Positions 8,854 to 16,714 of a DNA stretch of 33,410 nucleotides are shown piece after piece. Within the stretch, counting starts at the first letter, position 1, and every line of letters begins with the position of its first letter. The position numbers and the translations under genes were made by a program. The stretch spans positions 1-33,410 of the forward strand of contig JAFYLU010000075.1 of the NCBI GenBank assembly GCA_017550025.1. Direction: 5' to 3'. The notes under the pieces were generated by a model that saw nothing but the letters and a program-made list of their open reading frames with translations, did no database searches and was not told where the DNA came from. Source of the DNA: Bacteroidales bacterium. Lineage in GTDB: Bacteria; Bacteroidota; Bacteroidia; Bacteroidales; UBA932.

Positions 8854-11220
8854 TTATGGAAGATCTTCCACAGGAAGCCAGTAGTATTTAAGACCGTTGG
8901 ATGTAAGCGTATATCTGTAAGGTCTTGACTTAATGCCGACAAGCTCCTTATATTTCTTGGTAAACCTACCCACAAGTGCACGATATTCCTGACTGGAAAC
9001 TATTCGAGGGGAAGCCACTTCCGCAATCGTATATGACTTCAGGGCACCTGCAGCCTCATTAAGTCCGTTCACCATCCTCATGATTTCCTCAACAGTCATC
9101 TGATTGAGCTGGGCATCGGTCAGATCTTCCGGAATCATAGACTGCGCGAGGGCCTTCATCGCATTTACATAAGGCTCTCTGTTGTCTTCCAGGACAGCGG
9201 CAGCATTAACTGCAGAAAGGCGGTCAATCAAAGAGTTGAGTTCGTCAGAAGATATGAAGACGACAGGCTTGAAGAATCCTCGTCCTGACTTATGAATCTT
9301 TGGAGCATAACCTCTGAATGCAAGAAGCGAATTGCTCTTCTTGATCTGATAGTAATGTTCGCCGAGCTCATGCTTGAGCCATTCCTCATTCAGGTCGACA
9401 TCAGTACCGACCGATTCCTTGTTCACGGCAAATCCACCTACGTTGAAAGCGGCAAGAAGATCGATCTGATAATTTACCTTTTCAGAAGATGACAGGATAG
9501 CGCCCTCCATGAGGTGGGTCAGCTTTGCTGTCGGCATCTGCATTCCCACTTCAGGGTAGCTGTGCGAACCGATATAGAGAATACTCTTGTCATCGTTCAC
9601 CAGTTCATAACCATCTCTTGTTCCCTTTATTTCAACTTTAAGATCATTTTTCAGTTTTGCATATCGCTGCCTAAGGCTCGTACTCATGATATTGAGCATC
9701 TGCCTGTTAAACAATTCAAAAGCTTCACTGTCGGAACGACGCACCTGGAATCCCATAACGTCTATATCCTTTTCCACAATCTTATTGATGATCTCCTCAC
9801 TGGTATATCTCGTATCATTGACATCATTACCACAGTCACCTACCACAAGAAGAATATTGATCTGGTCCTGTCTGAAGCCTATCTTGTCAAGGGCTTCATT
9901 GATTCCTGCATACAAGGCCTCTTCATTTGTCCTGTCAGCTGCCGAGTTCCTGATTCCGTATCTTCCTCCTTCATCAAGGAACTGGTCGAATTTAGGATTG
10001 TCTGGAGATGTGAGGGAAAGTCTCTCTGTACAGAACTCACCTTCCGTATAATCACGATAAATGACCACACCAACCTTCACCTTGTATTTCTTTCCGTAAT
10101 ATCTGCAGCCTTTCTTGATGGCCTCCTTCACGGCAGGATAATATTCCGCCATTGAATTCGTACCGTCAATCACGACTCCGATGTTGATGTTTGTCTTTTC
10201 TCTCAACACCCTTTCAGAAAATCCTCTTGAACTTACGGTGGCATCCGCATCTGTCCTCTCTACTTCTGCCGGAGCTCCTTTCGGAGGACTGAATGTAGAA
10301 CAGCTGTAAAGCTCATCTGTTCCGTCATCAAGTATCGGATACCTGAGGTCATCCGGATTCATCCTGTAAAGATGCTTGTCATACTGCTGGGAGGCCCTTC
10401 TCCTGAACGGCTTGGTAAGCACGCAGTTATCCTGGTCCTTTTCCTTATATACATTTCCGTTGATGCTCTCCTCGGCAAAGAACTCCACATCCTTATGATC
10501 CCAAGTCCATTCCAGACAAGACCTCTGGTTCCACGCCACATATGACTGGTCAGCCACCCATCCTGTCAGCATCTGGTCTGAATGACCGTCAAGGCTATGG
10601 GCGCTCGCCAGCAGGGAGAGATTACCCTCACGCTTCATGACGAAGTAGAAGTTCATATCTGTAACAAGCGATTCAAATTTACGCTTGTCAGTCGGATTCT
10701 TATAAAGCTTGCCCAGATCAGAATCCGTCTTTTCATCCAGGTTGACACACAAAAGAGCCTTATTATAGATTCCTGCCTTATTTGTAGGACATGTATGCCA
10801 CAGCAGAAGCTTCTTCATGGAAATCCAGCCCTTGTTCGTTGCGTCCTGCGAAATCATAGGATAAGCTATATGCTCCTGTGGCTCTGAATACACCTGGGCA
10901 TATCCGTTTCTTATCTGCGCTATGCGAAGCCTTTCATTAAAATTCAACGAACCATACACGACTGAACCGCCCGGCTCCGTATACGTAGTATTATCTGCCC
11001 TGTCGCTGAATACGACCCAGAAAGTCTTGTTTGCATGGACCTTGGTCTGGCCGAAGTCAGAAGAATTCTCAAGAAGCGATGCACTTTCCTCCGAAATGAC
11101 AGCAGAAGACTGAAGGATCTCCGGATAGAAGACAGTCGTTCTGCCCGGAAGGGCGGACTGCGCCGACGCAATTGAGAACGCACAGGAAATCAAGAAAAAC
11201 AACACGCAAATTCTTTTCAT
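8854..11220 (-). CDS. Exported SH3-like and von Willebrand A domain protein, TssR-like
   Basis: A 788-residue protein with a signal peptide ending near ASAQS (21). Residues about 65-140 and 170-230 look like two bacterial SH3-type modules: each ends in a GW[IV] stretch (GWISMKKL and GWVADQSYV). A vWA domain follows at about 345-510 with a MIDAS-like DGTNS (352-356), where the usual first Ser is Thr, and a GDCGND strand (461-466). The rest is helical and ends in YWLPVEDLP. The order signal-SH3-vWA-helical tail resembles TssR of the Bacteroidetes type VI secretion systems, and the WVVFSDRADN..TY stretch also feels TssR-like, but I could not run the profile. It probably sits in the periplasm and binds partners through a metal-dependent site. 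In Pseudomonas the kinase PpkA carries a periplasmic vWA domain itself; here it is a separate protein. Confidence 0.75.
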   Translation of the reverse strand: MKRICVLFFLISCAFSIASAQSALPGRTTVFYPEILQSSAVISEESASLLENSSDFGQTKVHANKTFWVVFSDRADNTTYTEPGGSVVYGSLNFNERLRIAQIRNGYAQVYSEPQEHIAYPMISQDATNKGWISMKKLLLWHTCPTNKAGIYNKALLCVNLDEKTDSDLGKLYKNPTDKRKFESLVTDMNFYFVMKREGNLSLLASAHSLDGHSDQMLTGWVADQSYVAWNQRSCLEWTWDHKDVEFFAEESINGNVYKEKDQDNCVLTKPFRRRASQQYDKHLYRMNPDDLRYPILDDGTDELYSCSTFSPPKGAPAEVERTDADATVSSRGFSERVLREKTNINIGVVIDGTNSMAEYYPAVKEAIKKGCRYYGKKYKVKVGVVIYRDYTEGEFCTERLSLTSPDNPKFDQFLDEGGRYGIRNSAADRTNEEALYAGINEALDKIGFRQDQINILLVVGDCGNDVNDTRYTSEEIINKIVEKDIDVMGFQVRRSDSEAFELFNRQMLNIMSTSLRQRYAKLKNDLKVEIKGTRDGYELVNDDKSILYIGSHSYPEVGMQMPTAKLTHLMEGAILSSSEKVNYQIDLLAAFNVGGFAVNKESVGTDVDLNEEWLKHELGEHYYQIKKSNSLLAFRGYAPKIHKSGRGFFKPVVFISSDELNSLIDRLSAVNAAAVLEDNREPYVNAMKALAQSMIPEDLTDAQLNQMTVEEIMRMVNGLNEAAGALKSYTIAEVASPRIVSSQEYRALVGRFTKKYKELVGIKSRPYRYTLTSNGLKYYWLPVEDLP

Positions 11221-11239
11221 ATCTAACTCACTTTTAATC

Positions 11240-11845
11240 TTAATATTGCATGAACTTCACACTTGAACCACGACTGAAATTCATGGTTCCGAAAGGAAAT
11301 TCCCTATCTATGACAAGCCCGTCTCCGGCCGCGTGAAGTACTCTTGTCTTCACATAGTCAGGATACATGTTAAGCTCAAGCTCGAAACAAAGGGAAGCTA
11401 TAAGCTCCTCATTATATCTGTATTTCCAGAAAGACGGATTGACATACCAGCTGAATTCCACCGAAGAATATTCCGGAGTACCGTCTTCAGTGATGAAGTC
11501 ATGAGTGTTGAAAAGGTCAATGATGCCGGCATAATCAGTATCCGCATAAGTATCATGAGCCGGCTTCAGCCTCAATTCCCTGATGATGGTCCTGAAATCA
11601 TCCCTGTTATCACCCTGAAGGTTGATTTTCACAATGATGGGCCTGTCATAATTCGCCATATAGAAGATAACGGCACGACTGTCACTGCTGACAGCATCAT
11701 CATATATCTGCTCAAGCACTTCGCACAGCCTCGCAACCGGAGTTGTCCTGTCATGAGCGATATAATGAAACTCCAGAGACTGCGTCTGCGCCCTTGCTGA
11801 AATAAAGACCAAAAGGACCAGGATTACACATATTATTTTTTTCAT
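11240..11845 (-). CDS. Small exported protein of unknown function
   Basis: A 201-residue protein with a clear cleavable signal peptide (MKKIICVILVLLVFISARAQ). The mature part is mixed alpha/beta. A stretch near 55-95 reads like a Rossmann-type or nucleotide-hydrolase strand-helix pattern (SRAVIFYMANYDRPIIVKI) but has no catalytic motif I recognise. It ends with a strand-rich segment (TMNFSRGSSVKFMQY). It lies 2 bases after the membrane protein gene and 19 bases before the vWA gene, so it should be co-transcribed and probably works in the periplasm with them. No function is assigned. Confidence 0.7.
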   Translation of the reverse strand: MKKIICVILVLLVFISARAQTQSLEFHYIAHDRTTPVARLCEVLEQIYDDAVSSDSRAVIFYMANYDRPIIVKINLQGDNRDDFRTIIRELRLKPAHDTYADTDYAGIIDLFNTHDFITEDGTPEYSSVEFSWYVNPSFWKYRYNEELIASLCFELELNMYPDYVKTRVLHAAGDGLVIDREFPFGTMNFSRGSSVKFMQY

Positions 11846-11847
11846 TT

Positions 11848-12564
11848 TTATTCCTTTTCCGTTATTGTAAGACGATAGCCTTTAAGTTTACCGTCAGCAT
11901 CATACTCGATATCTGAAACATCGGCATGTAAATTAGTGTGTGCTGCCATATAGTTAGCAATGGATCTTAGATCTGTTCGCTTTTCCAATTGGGAGAGATG
12001 CCCAATAGTAAAGGCATCTGCCTTAAGTTGAACAATACTACACTGCTTGTCTTGCCAACCTCGATCTAATTTTGCTTTGCCATTGAAAAAGTCCTCAAGT
12101 TTTTTTTCTGTCAGACGTGCGTCCATACTGAGCTTTGCTCGAAACCCGCTGACCTCTATAACTTCAGACAACTCCTCCGTCCTCTTATTCTTTACCACCA
12201 GATAATAAGTCTCATCGGCCTTGCCTGGTATAGAGATAAATTTACCGCCTTTACCTTCATAACATTTGCCATTGCATTCCTTATTCTCAAACAGAAAATA
12301 AGACAACGTGTCGTCAGACTCTACAAAAGCATTGGCAGTCAAGGAATATCTTGTTCCGTTCGATACCGGTTTAAGCTCAACAGTCGTATCCACTACAGGT
12401 ATGGTAGATAGTTCCGGCAAGACTACAGCTGCAGCCTCATCTGCGACTTCATCAGCTGTCTTATATTCTTCTCCAATAATCGCACTTTCCAAAAACCATC
12501 CGCACACCCCGCTTATAACAAACACGAGGGCAAGCATAATTATCTGTTTGTTTTTCATAATCAT
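11848..12564 (-). CDS. Single-pass membrane protein of unknown function
   Basis: A 238-residue protein with one N-terminal membrane segment (about 8-25, ending in CGWFLESAI), an acidic stalk (EEYKTADEVADEAAAVV) and an extracytoplasmic domain. A CNGKC pair occurs near residues 95-99 and could bind metal or form a disulfide. The C-terminal half contains a KLEDFFNGKAKLDRGWQ stretch and ends in TITEKE. The start overlaps the stop of the barrel gene (TAATG). The gene is noticeably more AT-rich and uses rarer-looking codons than its neighbours on both sides, so it may be a later addition to the block. Topologically it could be a periplasm-facing adaptor; T6SS proteins TssO and TssP have a similar topology, but I see no sequence basis for equating them. 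Confidence 0.65.
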   Translation of the reverse strand: MIMKNKQIIMLALVFVISGVCGWFLESAIIGEEYKTADEVADEAAAVVLPELSTIPVVDTTVELKPVSNGTRYSLTANAFVESDDTLSYFLFENKECNGKCYEGKGGKFISIPGKADETYYLVVKNKRTEELSEVIEVSGFRAKLSMDARLTEKKLEDFFNGKAKLDRGWQDKQCSIVQLKADAFTIGHLSQLEKRTDLRSIANYMAAHTNLHADVSDIEYDADGKLKGYRLTITEKE

Positions 12565-13883
12565 TACAATTTAAATTTGATTCCTGCTGAAAGCCATACG
12601 GTTCCCCTGCGGAGCGACACTCCGTTCATCAGGGAATAAGGATCGACATTTCCATATCCATGGCTGAAAAATCCAAATTCATATCCGCATCTTATCATGC
12701 CATATATCTTGTTCTGAAGCAGATTGAGATCAATTCCAAGATTGGCTGTGAGAGCCAGATCATATGGATTCTCCCTTGAATATCCCTGCGATGTCTTGAC
12801 CTCATAATATCCCTTCAGACCGACATTCCACACAAATGAAGCAGGTCTGCAGAATCTGTGTTCGAATTCCGCATACACAGGAACGGAAAGATCAAGATAC
12901 CTTACCCTCTGATATCTGTCCTGCCCGTTAAGATGCAGAGTACTCAAGGCCATGCCGACACCACTGTTGATGCTGAATTTCGACTTGCTGCCCATAGGAT
13001 ATGCCACACCATATTCCAGACCGAGCTCAAGGGATTTCGAGCGTGTACTGATATCATCCGGTGCCTCGACAAGATATACAAAAGGGGAATAAGAGGCACG
13101 AAGTCTGAAGCGGGCATTCTTCATATGGAACCAATATGCCATCACATCATAATCGGAAGCCGGCGAGACTACAGAGCTTTTCACCTCTACGTCAGGGTCC
13201 TCGACCATAGCCTCACCTGACGGAAGTATCGCCTGCCCGTACCTGTTGTAAACCGGAGCTTCTCCTCCTACGGTAAGAGAAGAATAATATTCCTGCTCGG
13301 CTGCCGACGCATATTCGTCACGGTTGAGAATTATGTATCTGCCTTCCGGGAACTGTCTGTCAGATGTGATTTCTCCGTTGATCGAGCGGATATGGCATCG
13401 GTCAGTCTCCTTGTCATAGACAACCTTCATGGTCATCCTGGCAGGAGTACCATGGTATCCCTCAACCGAGAAGAAATATCCTGACTCATTCATATATGAC
13501 AATTCTTTCCAGAAATATACAGGAATGACCCACTTGCCGTCTGAAAAATAAGGCTTTCCCTTGCTGACATCCTTTATCACGACAGATGTATTCCTGGCAT
13601 GATTCTTCAGGATATCCATATATTGAAGCAAGCTCGTCTTCATCTGATAGTATGGTATTCCGGGAACATCGCAGAATACACAAGCATCGTTTCCTTCAAA
13701 CAATTCAAAGAAAAGGTGTTCAGCTTCCTCATCATGCAGAGCCGCATATCTCTCGTAATCCTTGACCAAAGCCAGGACAGTGGAGTTCATCTCACGCCTC
13801 TCCTTGTTGGTAAGCGTCTGTGCACCAAGGATGAAAGGTAAGAACAACAGAAAGAATGACGCTATGATGCCTGATCTTTTCAT
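12564..13883 (-). CDS. Probable outer-membrane beta-barrel protein with N-terminal periplasmic domain
   Basis: A 439-residue protein with a signal peptide (ending about LGAQT). Residues about 25-200 form a soluble region with an NTF2- or SnoaL-like feel (KDYERYAALHDEEAEHLFFELF, where each helix is amphipathic), including a Cys pair CVFC. From about residue 240 to the end the protein has alternating hydrophobic strands rich in Tyr and Gly, and it finishes in VWLSAGIKFKL, as expected of a barrel with a C-terminal amphipathic strand. The barrel part is short, about 8-10 strands. It starts 4 bases after the kinase gene stop. As the likely outer-membrane component, it extends the block from cytoplasm to cell surface. 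Confidence 0.65.
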   Translation of the reverse strand: MKRSGIIASFFLLFLPFILGAQTLTNKERREMNSTVLALVKDYERYAALHDEEAEHLFFELFEGNDACVFCDVPGIPYYQMKTSLLQYMDILKNHARNTSVVIKDVSKGKPYFSDGKWVIPVYFWKELSYMNESGYFFSVEGYHGTPARMTMKVVYDKETDRCHIRSINGEITSDRQFPEGRYIILNRDEYASAAEQEYYSSLTVGGEAPVYNRYGQAILPSGEAMVEDPDVEVKSSVVSPASDYDVMAYWFHMKNARFRLRASYSPFVYLVEAPDDISTRSKSLELGLEYGVAYPMGSKSKFSINSGVGMALSTLHLNGQDRYQRVRYLDLSVPVYAEFEHRFCRPASFVWNVGLKGYYEVKTSQGYSRENPYDLALTANLGIDLNLLQNKIYGMIRCGYEFGFFSHGYGNVDPYSLMNGVSLRRGTVWLSAGIKFKL

Positions 13884-13887
13884 AGCC

Positions 13888-14997
13888 CTATATGAAATAA
13901 TTCAACAGAAATCCAATTGCAAGACCAGCAGCTGCTGCAATCGCCCAGACTGCAGGACTGACCTTGCTTCCTGCCTCCTTCTCCGGATAACCGCTGCCGA
14001 ACACATTGGCTGGGGCAGGACTTGCATTGTCTGCACCAGCGATATTATGTCCCTGGGCCACAACGGTTCCCTTCACATTACGCGAAGACGGCTTCCCCCC
14101 CTGCTGAACGTTCTCCGCCGCGGGAGTCTGTCCGGCCTCCTGAGTACTGTCTGCCGTCCCTGCCGCCTTCCATGTAGGCTGCGGAGAATCCCCATTCACC
14201 ATCTTGCCTGCAAATTCAGCAAGTTGCTGTGCAGTAGGGCGTTCCCAAGGCTGCTTCGCCATACATGACTGACATACGAAGTCGAGCGCCTGCGAGAATT
14301 CTTCCGGAAGTTCAGGCATATCGGCTCCCTGCTTCTGCAGACTTCCACCCATACCGCAGAATGGCAGCTCACCTGTAGCAAGTTCAAAGATAGAAGCACC
14401 CAAAGACCAGATGTCGCTTGCCTTGACGGCATGATACTGCTTGCTGAATCGCTCCGGTCCCATATACGAAATGGCTCCTGCAGAATTGAGTGAACGCGCA
14501 CTCTTCTTCATGGTCGCACGAAGCTGCTTGCTGATGCCGAAGTCAGTGATGACGAAATCACCGTTCTTGAGAATCAATATATTGTCCGGCTTGATGTCCT
14601 GATGAATGATAGGAGGCTGCTGCGAATGAAGATATGCCAGTCCGGAAGCCACATCACGGATGAAACGCCAGAGATCCTCCTCACTCATCTGTCCCATGAA
14701 CTTGTTTACAGATCCTTCCGGACAGAAAGGCATTACAAGATATGGCCTCTTGTCATCGGAGTTGACACCAAGATAATTGGCATGGAGAAGGTTGGTGTGA
14801 TTCAGTTCAAAGGAAATCTGAAATTCCTTCTTGAAATCTTCAAGACCCTTCTCGTCCATCGAGACATATACCTTTATGGCAACCTCGATGTCAGTAGCCT
14901 TATCAACGGCCACCCAGACCTCTCCAAAGGTTCCGCTGCCGACATATCGTTTGAACTCATATCGGCCGTCAAGTATGTATCCTTCTGAATATTGCAT
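13888..14997 (-). CDS. Tail-anchored Ser/Thr protein kinase, HQD type
   Basis: A 369-residue eukaryotic-type kinase. Residues 12-265 hold the catalytic domain: Gly loop GSGTFG (20-25), Lys42 in AIKVY, catalytic loop IIHQDIKPDN (130-139), DFG (152-154), and MGPERF in place of the usual APE region (179-184). The HRD Arg is Gln, so this is a non-RD kinase that may not depend on activation-loop phosphorylation. A Pro/Gln/Ala-rich linker (268-345) leads to a single C-terminal membrane helix (about 347-368) with almost nothing beyond it. There are no PASTA or other outside domains. The gene starts 1 base after the phosphatase gene ends, so kinase and phosphatase are made together. The place of the kinase corresponds to PpkA in the threonine-phosphorylation pathway. 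Confidence 0.9.
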   Translation of the reverse strand: MQYSEGYILDGRYEFKRYVGSGTFGEVWVAVDKATDIEVAIKVYVSMDEKGLEDFKKEFQISFELNHTNLLHANYLGVNSDDKRPYLVMPFCPEGSVNKFMGQMSEEDLWRFIRDVASGLAYLHSQQPPIIHQDIKPDNILILKNGDFVITDFGISKQLRATMKKSARSLNSAGAISYMGPERFSKQYHAVKASDIWSLGASIFELATGELPFCGMGGSLQKQGADMPELPEEFSQALDFVCQSCMAKQPWERPTAQQLAEFAGKMVNGDSPQPTWKAAGTADSTQEAGQTPAAENVQQGGKPSSRNVKGTVVAQGHNIAGADNASPAPANVFGSGYPEKEAGSKVSPAVWAIAAAAGLAIGFLLNYFI

Positions 14998-14998
14998 A

Positions 14999-16168
14999 TT
15001 ATTGTGCTGTTGAATCTATGTGTTCTGTAATGACTGTTGCAGTATCCTCGATCACGGTCTTGTTCTCCAACTTCTCCACACTGCTGCGTATCAGCGAATC
15101 CACACCGCTGACATTGATCTGGATATTTTTGTTTGCGTCTACCGTAATGAAGCCGAAATGGCATGCTGCCGCAACGATTCCGGCCAGCACGAGCACCACG
15201 ATCAGGAATGAAAGGAACTTCTTCCCTGCAGATTTCGGCTTGCTGACTTTTGTTCCGGTTTCAGTTTCTTCTCGTTTTTCATTTTTCTTCTTCCTGCCTG
15301 ATTCGGTAGGAGAAACAGTACTCGCAAGGTTCTGCTCCTTGACGCTCATGCACTCGAACAATGCAATGGTCACATTGTCATATGCACCTTCCTCGAAGGA
15401 AGCATTGAAAAGTGCCTCCTTATAATCTGCAAGTCTTCCACGCTCCTGCATCATAATATTTAAAATCTGCTCATCTCTTACAAGACCGCAAAGACCGTCT
15501 GTACAGAGAATCACATAATCGCCCGCTGAAAGACGCCTGCACACATAATCAGGCTGAGCCTTGACAGGAGAATCTCCGAGGCTGCGGGTGATGATATTGC
15601 TGTTAGGGTGATCAAACGCGAGTTCCGGGTCAAGCTTACCAGAGTCGACCAATTCCTGAACATACGAATGATCGTTGCTCAACCTGCTCAAGCCGGACTG
15701 TCGGTTGAACAGATAGGCACGGGAGTCGCCGCACCATGCCACATGCACGACTTCTCCGATAATCCAAGCCATCACGATGGTTGTACCCATTCCGGCTGTG
15801 GACGGGTCTTCCTTTACCCTCTTCTTGATAGCCGCATCAGCCTCAACGATTATCTTTTTAAGGAAAGCCTCGACATGGTTGCTGCAATCTGCAATCTTTG
15901 AAAAATCCGAAACTTTCGAAAAGGCATTCTGCACATGCGTCACCGCTATTTCAGATGCAACTTCTCCGGCATTCATACCGCCCATTCCGTCAGCCACGAC
16001 CATGACGCAGCCATTCTCACCGAGTGAAAGAACTTCATCGGCATTTGCAGGAACTATCCATCTTCCCGGTTGAGTCAGATCCGGATTGACGATGAAATTG
16101 TCCTCATTATTGCTGCGCACCAGACCCACATTGGTCGCAACCGTCATTTTGAAGGTAATATCAGACAT
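14999..16168 (-). CDS. Membrane-anchored PP2C-type Ser/Thr phosphatase
   Basis: A 389-residue protein. The PP2C fold covers about 1-275 with all metal-binding signatures: NNEDNF (20-25), ADGMGGMNAGEVAS (59-72), GTTIVMAWI (128-136), GDSRAYLF (147-154), LCTDGL (221-226) and DNVTIALF (264-271). A charged linker of about 40 residues precedes a membrane helix (about 317-338), and 50 residues extend beyond it. With the catalytic domain in the cytoplasm this tail would be periplasmic. Typical PppA-like phosphatases lack the helix. It presumably reverses phosphorylation by one or both kinases of the block. A strong 13-base hairpin (16194-16226) lies upstream between this gene and the preceding one. 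Confidence 0.92.
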   Translation of the reverse strand: MSDITFKMTVATNVGLVRSNNEDNFIVNPDLTQPGRWIVPANADEVLSLGENGCVMVVADGMGGMNAGEVASEIAVTHVQNAFSKVSDFSKIADCSNHVEAFLKKIIVEADAAIKKRVKEDPSTAGMGTTIVMAWIIGEVVHVAWCGDSRAYLFNRQSGLSRLSNDHSYVQELVDSGKLDPELAFDHPNSNIITRSLGDSPVKAQPDYVCRRLSAGDYVILCTDGLCGLVRDEQILNIMMQERGRLADYKEALFNASFEEGAYDNVTIALFECMSVKEQNLASTVSPTESGRKKKNEKREETETGTKVSKPKSAGKKFLSFLIVVLVLAGIVAAACHFGFITVDANKNIQINVSGVDSLIRSSVEKLENKTVIEDTATVITEHIDSTAQ

Positions 16169-16193
16169 AATTTAAGTAAAAGCGATTAAACAT

Positions 16194-16226
16194 AGTATGG
16201 TGGCAGCCTGAAACTGCCACCATACT
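16194..16226 (-). other. Strong intercistronic hairpin
   Basis: AGTATGGTGGCAG (16194-16206), 7-base loop, CTGCCACCATACT (16214-16226): a perfect 13-base stem. It lies in the 91-base gap between the small exported protein gene and the phosphatase gene. On the transcribed (minus) strand no U-run follows directly, so it is not a clear terminator; an mRNA processing or stabilising element, or partial attenuation, is more likely. On the plus strand a T-run follows after 10 bases, but nothing is known to be transcribed that way here. Confidence 0.6.
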
Positions 16227-16259
16227 TAACGGTATTTTTTTAAAAAATCAGCTGCAAGA

Positions 16260-16685
16260 TTAGTCAACCTCCTGACCGAAATCATAGAATCCGCCTGTCT
16301 CGTTGTAAACAGTTGTACCGCCTTCGTACTCACGGATAGTCTTGTTGATCTTGTTGTAAAGGATGTTGTAATCCTTCTGTGCAGACATGAAGCTCTGCTT
16401 TCCGGAAGCAAGGTAACGGTTGATAAGAACAACATTCTCACGGAGGTCGCGTACTTCTTCGATAGTATCACACTTCGCATACTCGTCATTTGCCTGACGG
16501 ATGAACTCTGTGATGATCTCAAGCTGGTTCATCTTTGTTGCCTTCTTGAACTGCTTGAAAGAAGCGTCAAGGTGAATCATGTCGAGCGGAATAGCCACAT
16601 CCTTACGACCCATCTGGGCAGCGCACTCGATCGATGCAGCAAGAACAGTGATAACTGCTGCAAGTGTCAATAAAATCTTTTTCAT
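16260..16685 (-). CDS. Small exported helical protein
   Basis: A 141-residue protein with a signal peptide (MKKILLTLAAVITVLAASIECAAQ). The mature chain of about 117 residues looks almost entirely helical, with heptad-like spacing (FKQFKKATKMNQLEIITEF, and VRDLRENVVLINRYLASGK), and ends in an acidic tail (GFYDFGQEVD). It has no recognised domain. Its codon choice is unusually uniform and resembles that of the phosphoglycerate kinase gene in this window, suggesting it is abundant. It follows the membrane FHA gene by 29 bases, so a periplasmic partner of that protein is plausible. Confidence 0.75.
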   Translation of the reverse strand: MKKILLTLAAVITVLAASIECAAQMGRKDVAIPLDMIHLDASFKQFKKATKMNQLEIITEFIRQANDEYAKCDTIEEVRDLRENVVLINRYLASGKQSFMSAQKDYNILYNKINKTIREYEGGTTVYNETGGFYDFGQEVD

Positions 16686-16714
16686 AATCTTAATAGTTTT
16701 ATAGTTGTGATTGT

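Noticed and set aside
13762-14268. A 168-codon plus-strand open frame spanning the end of the barrel gene and the kinase gene
   Set aside because: It crosses two well-supported genes on the opposite strand and encodes an Arg/Cys-rich product without a domain.
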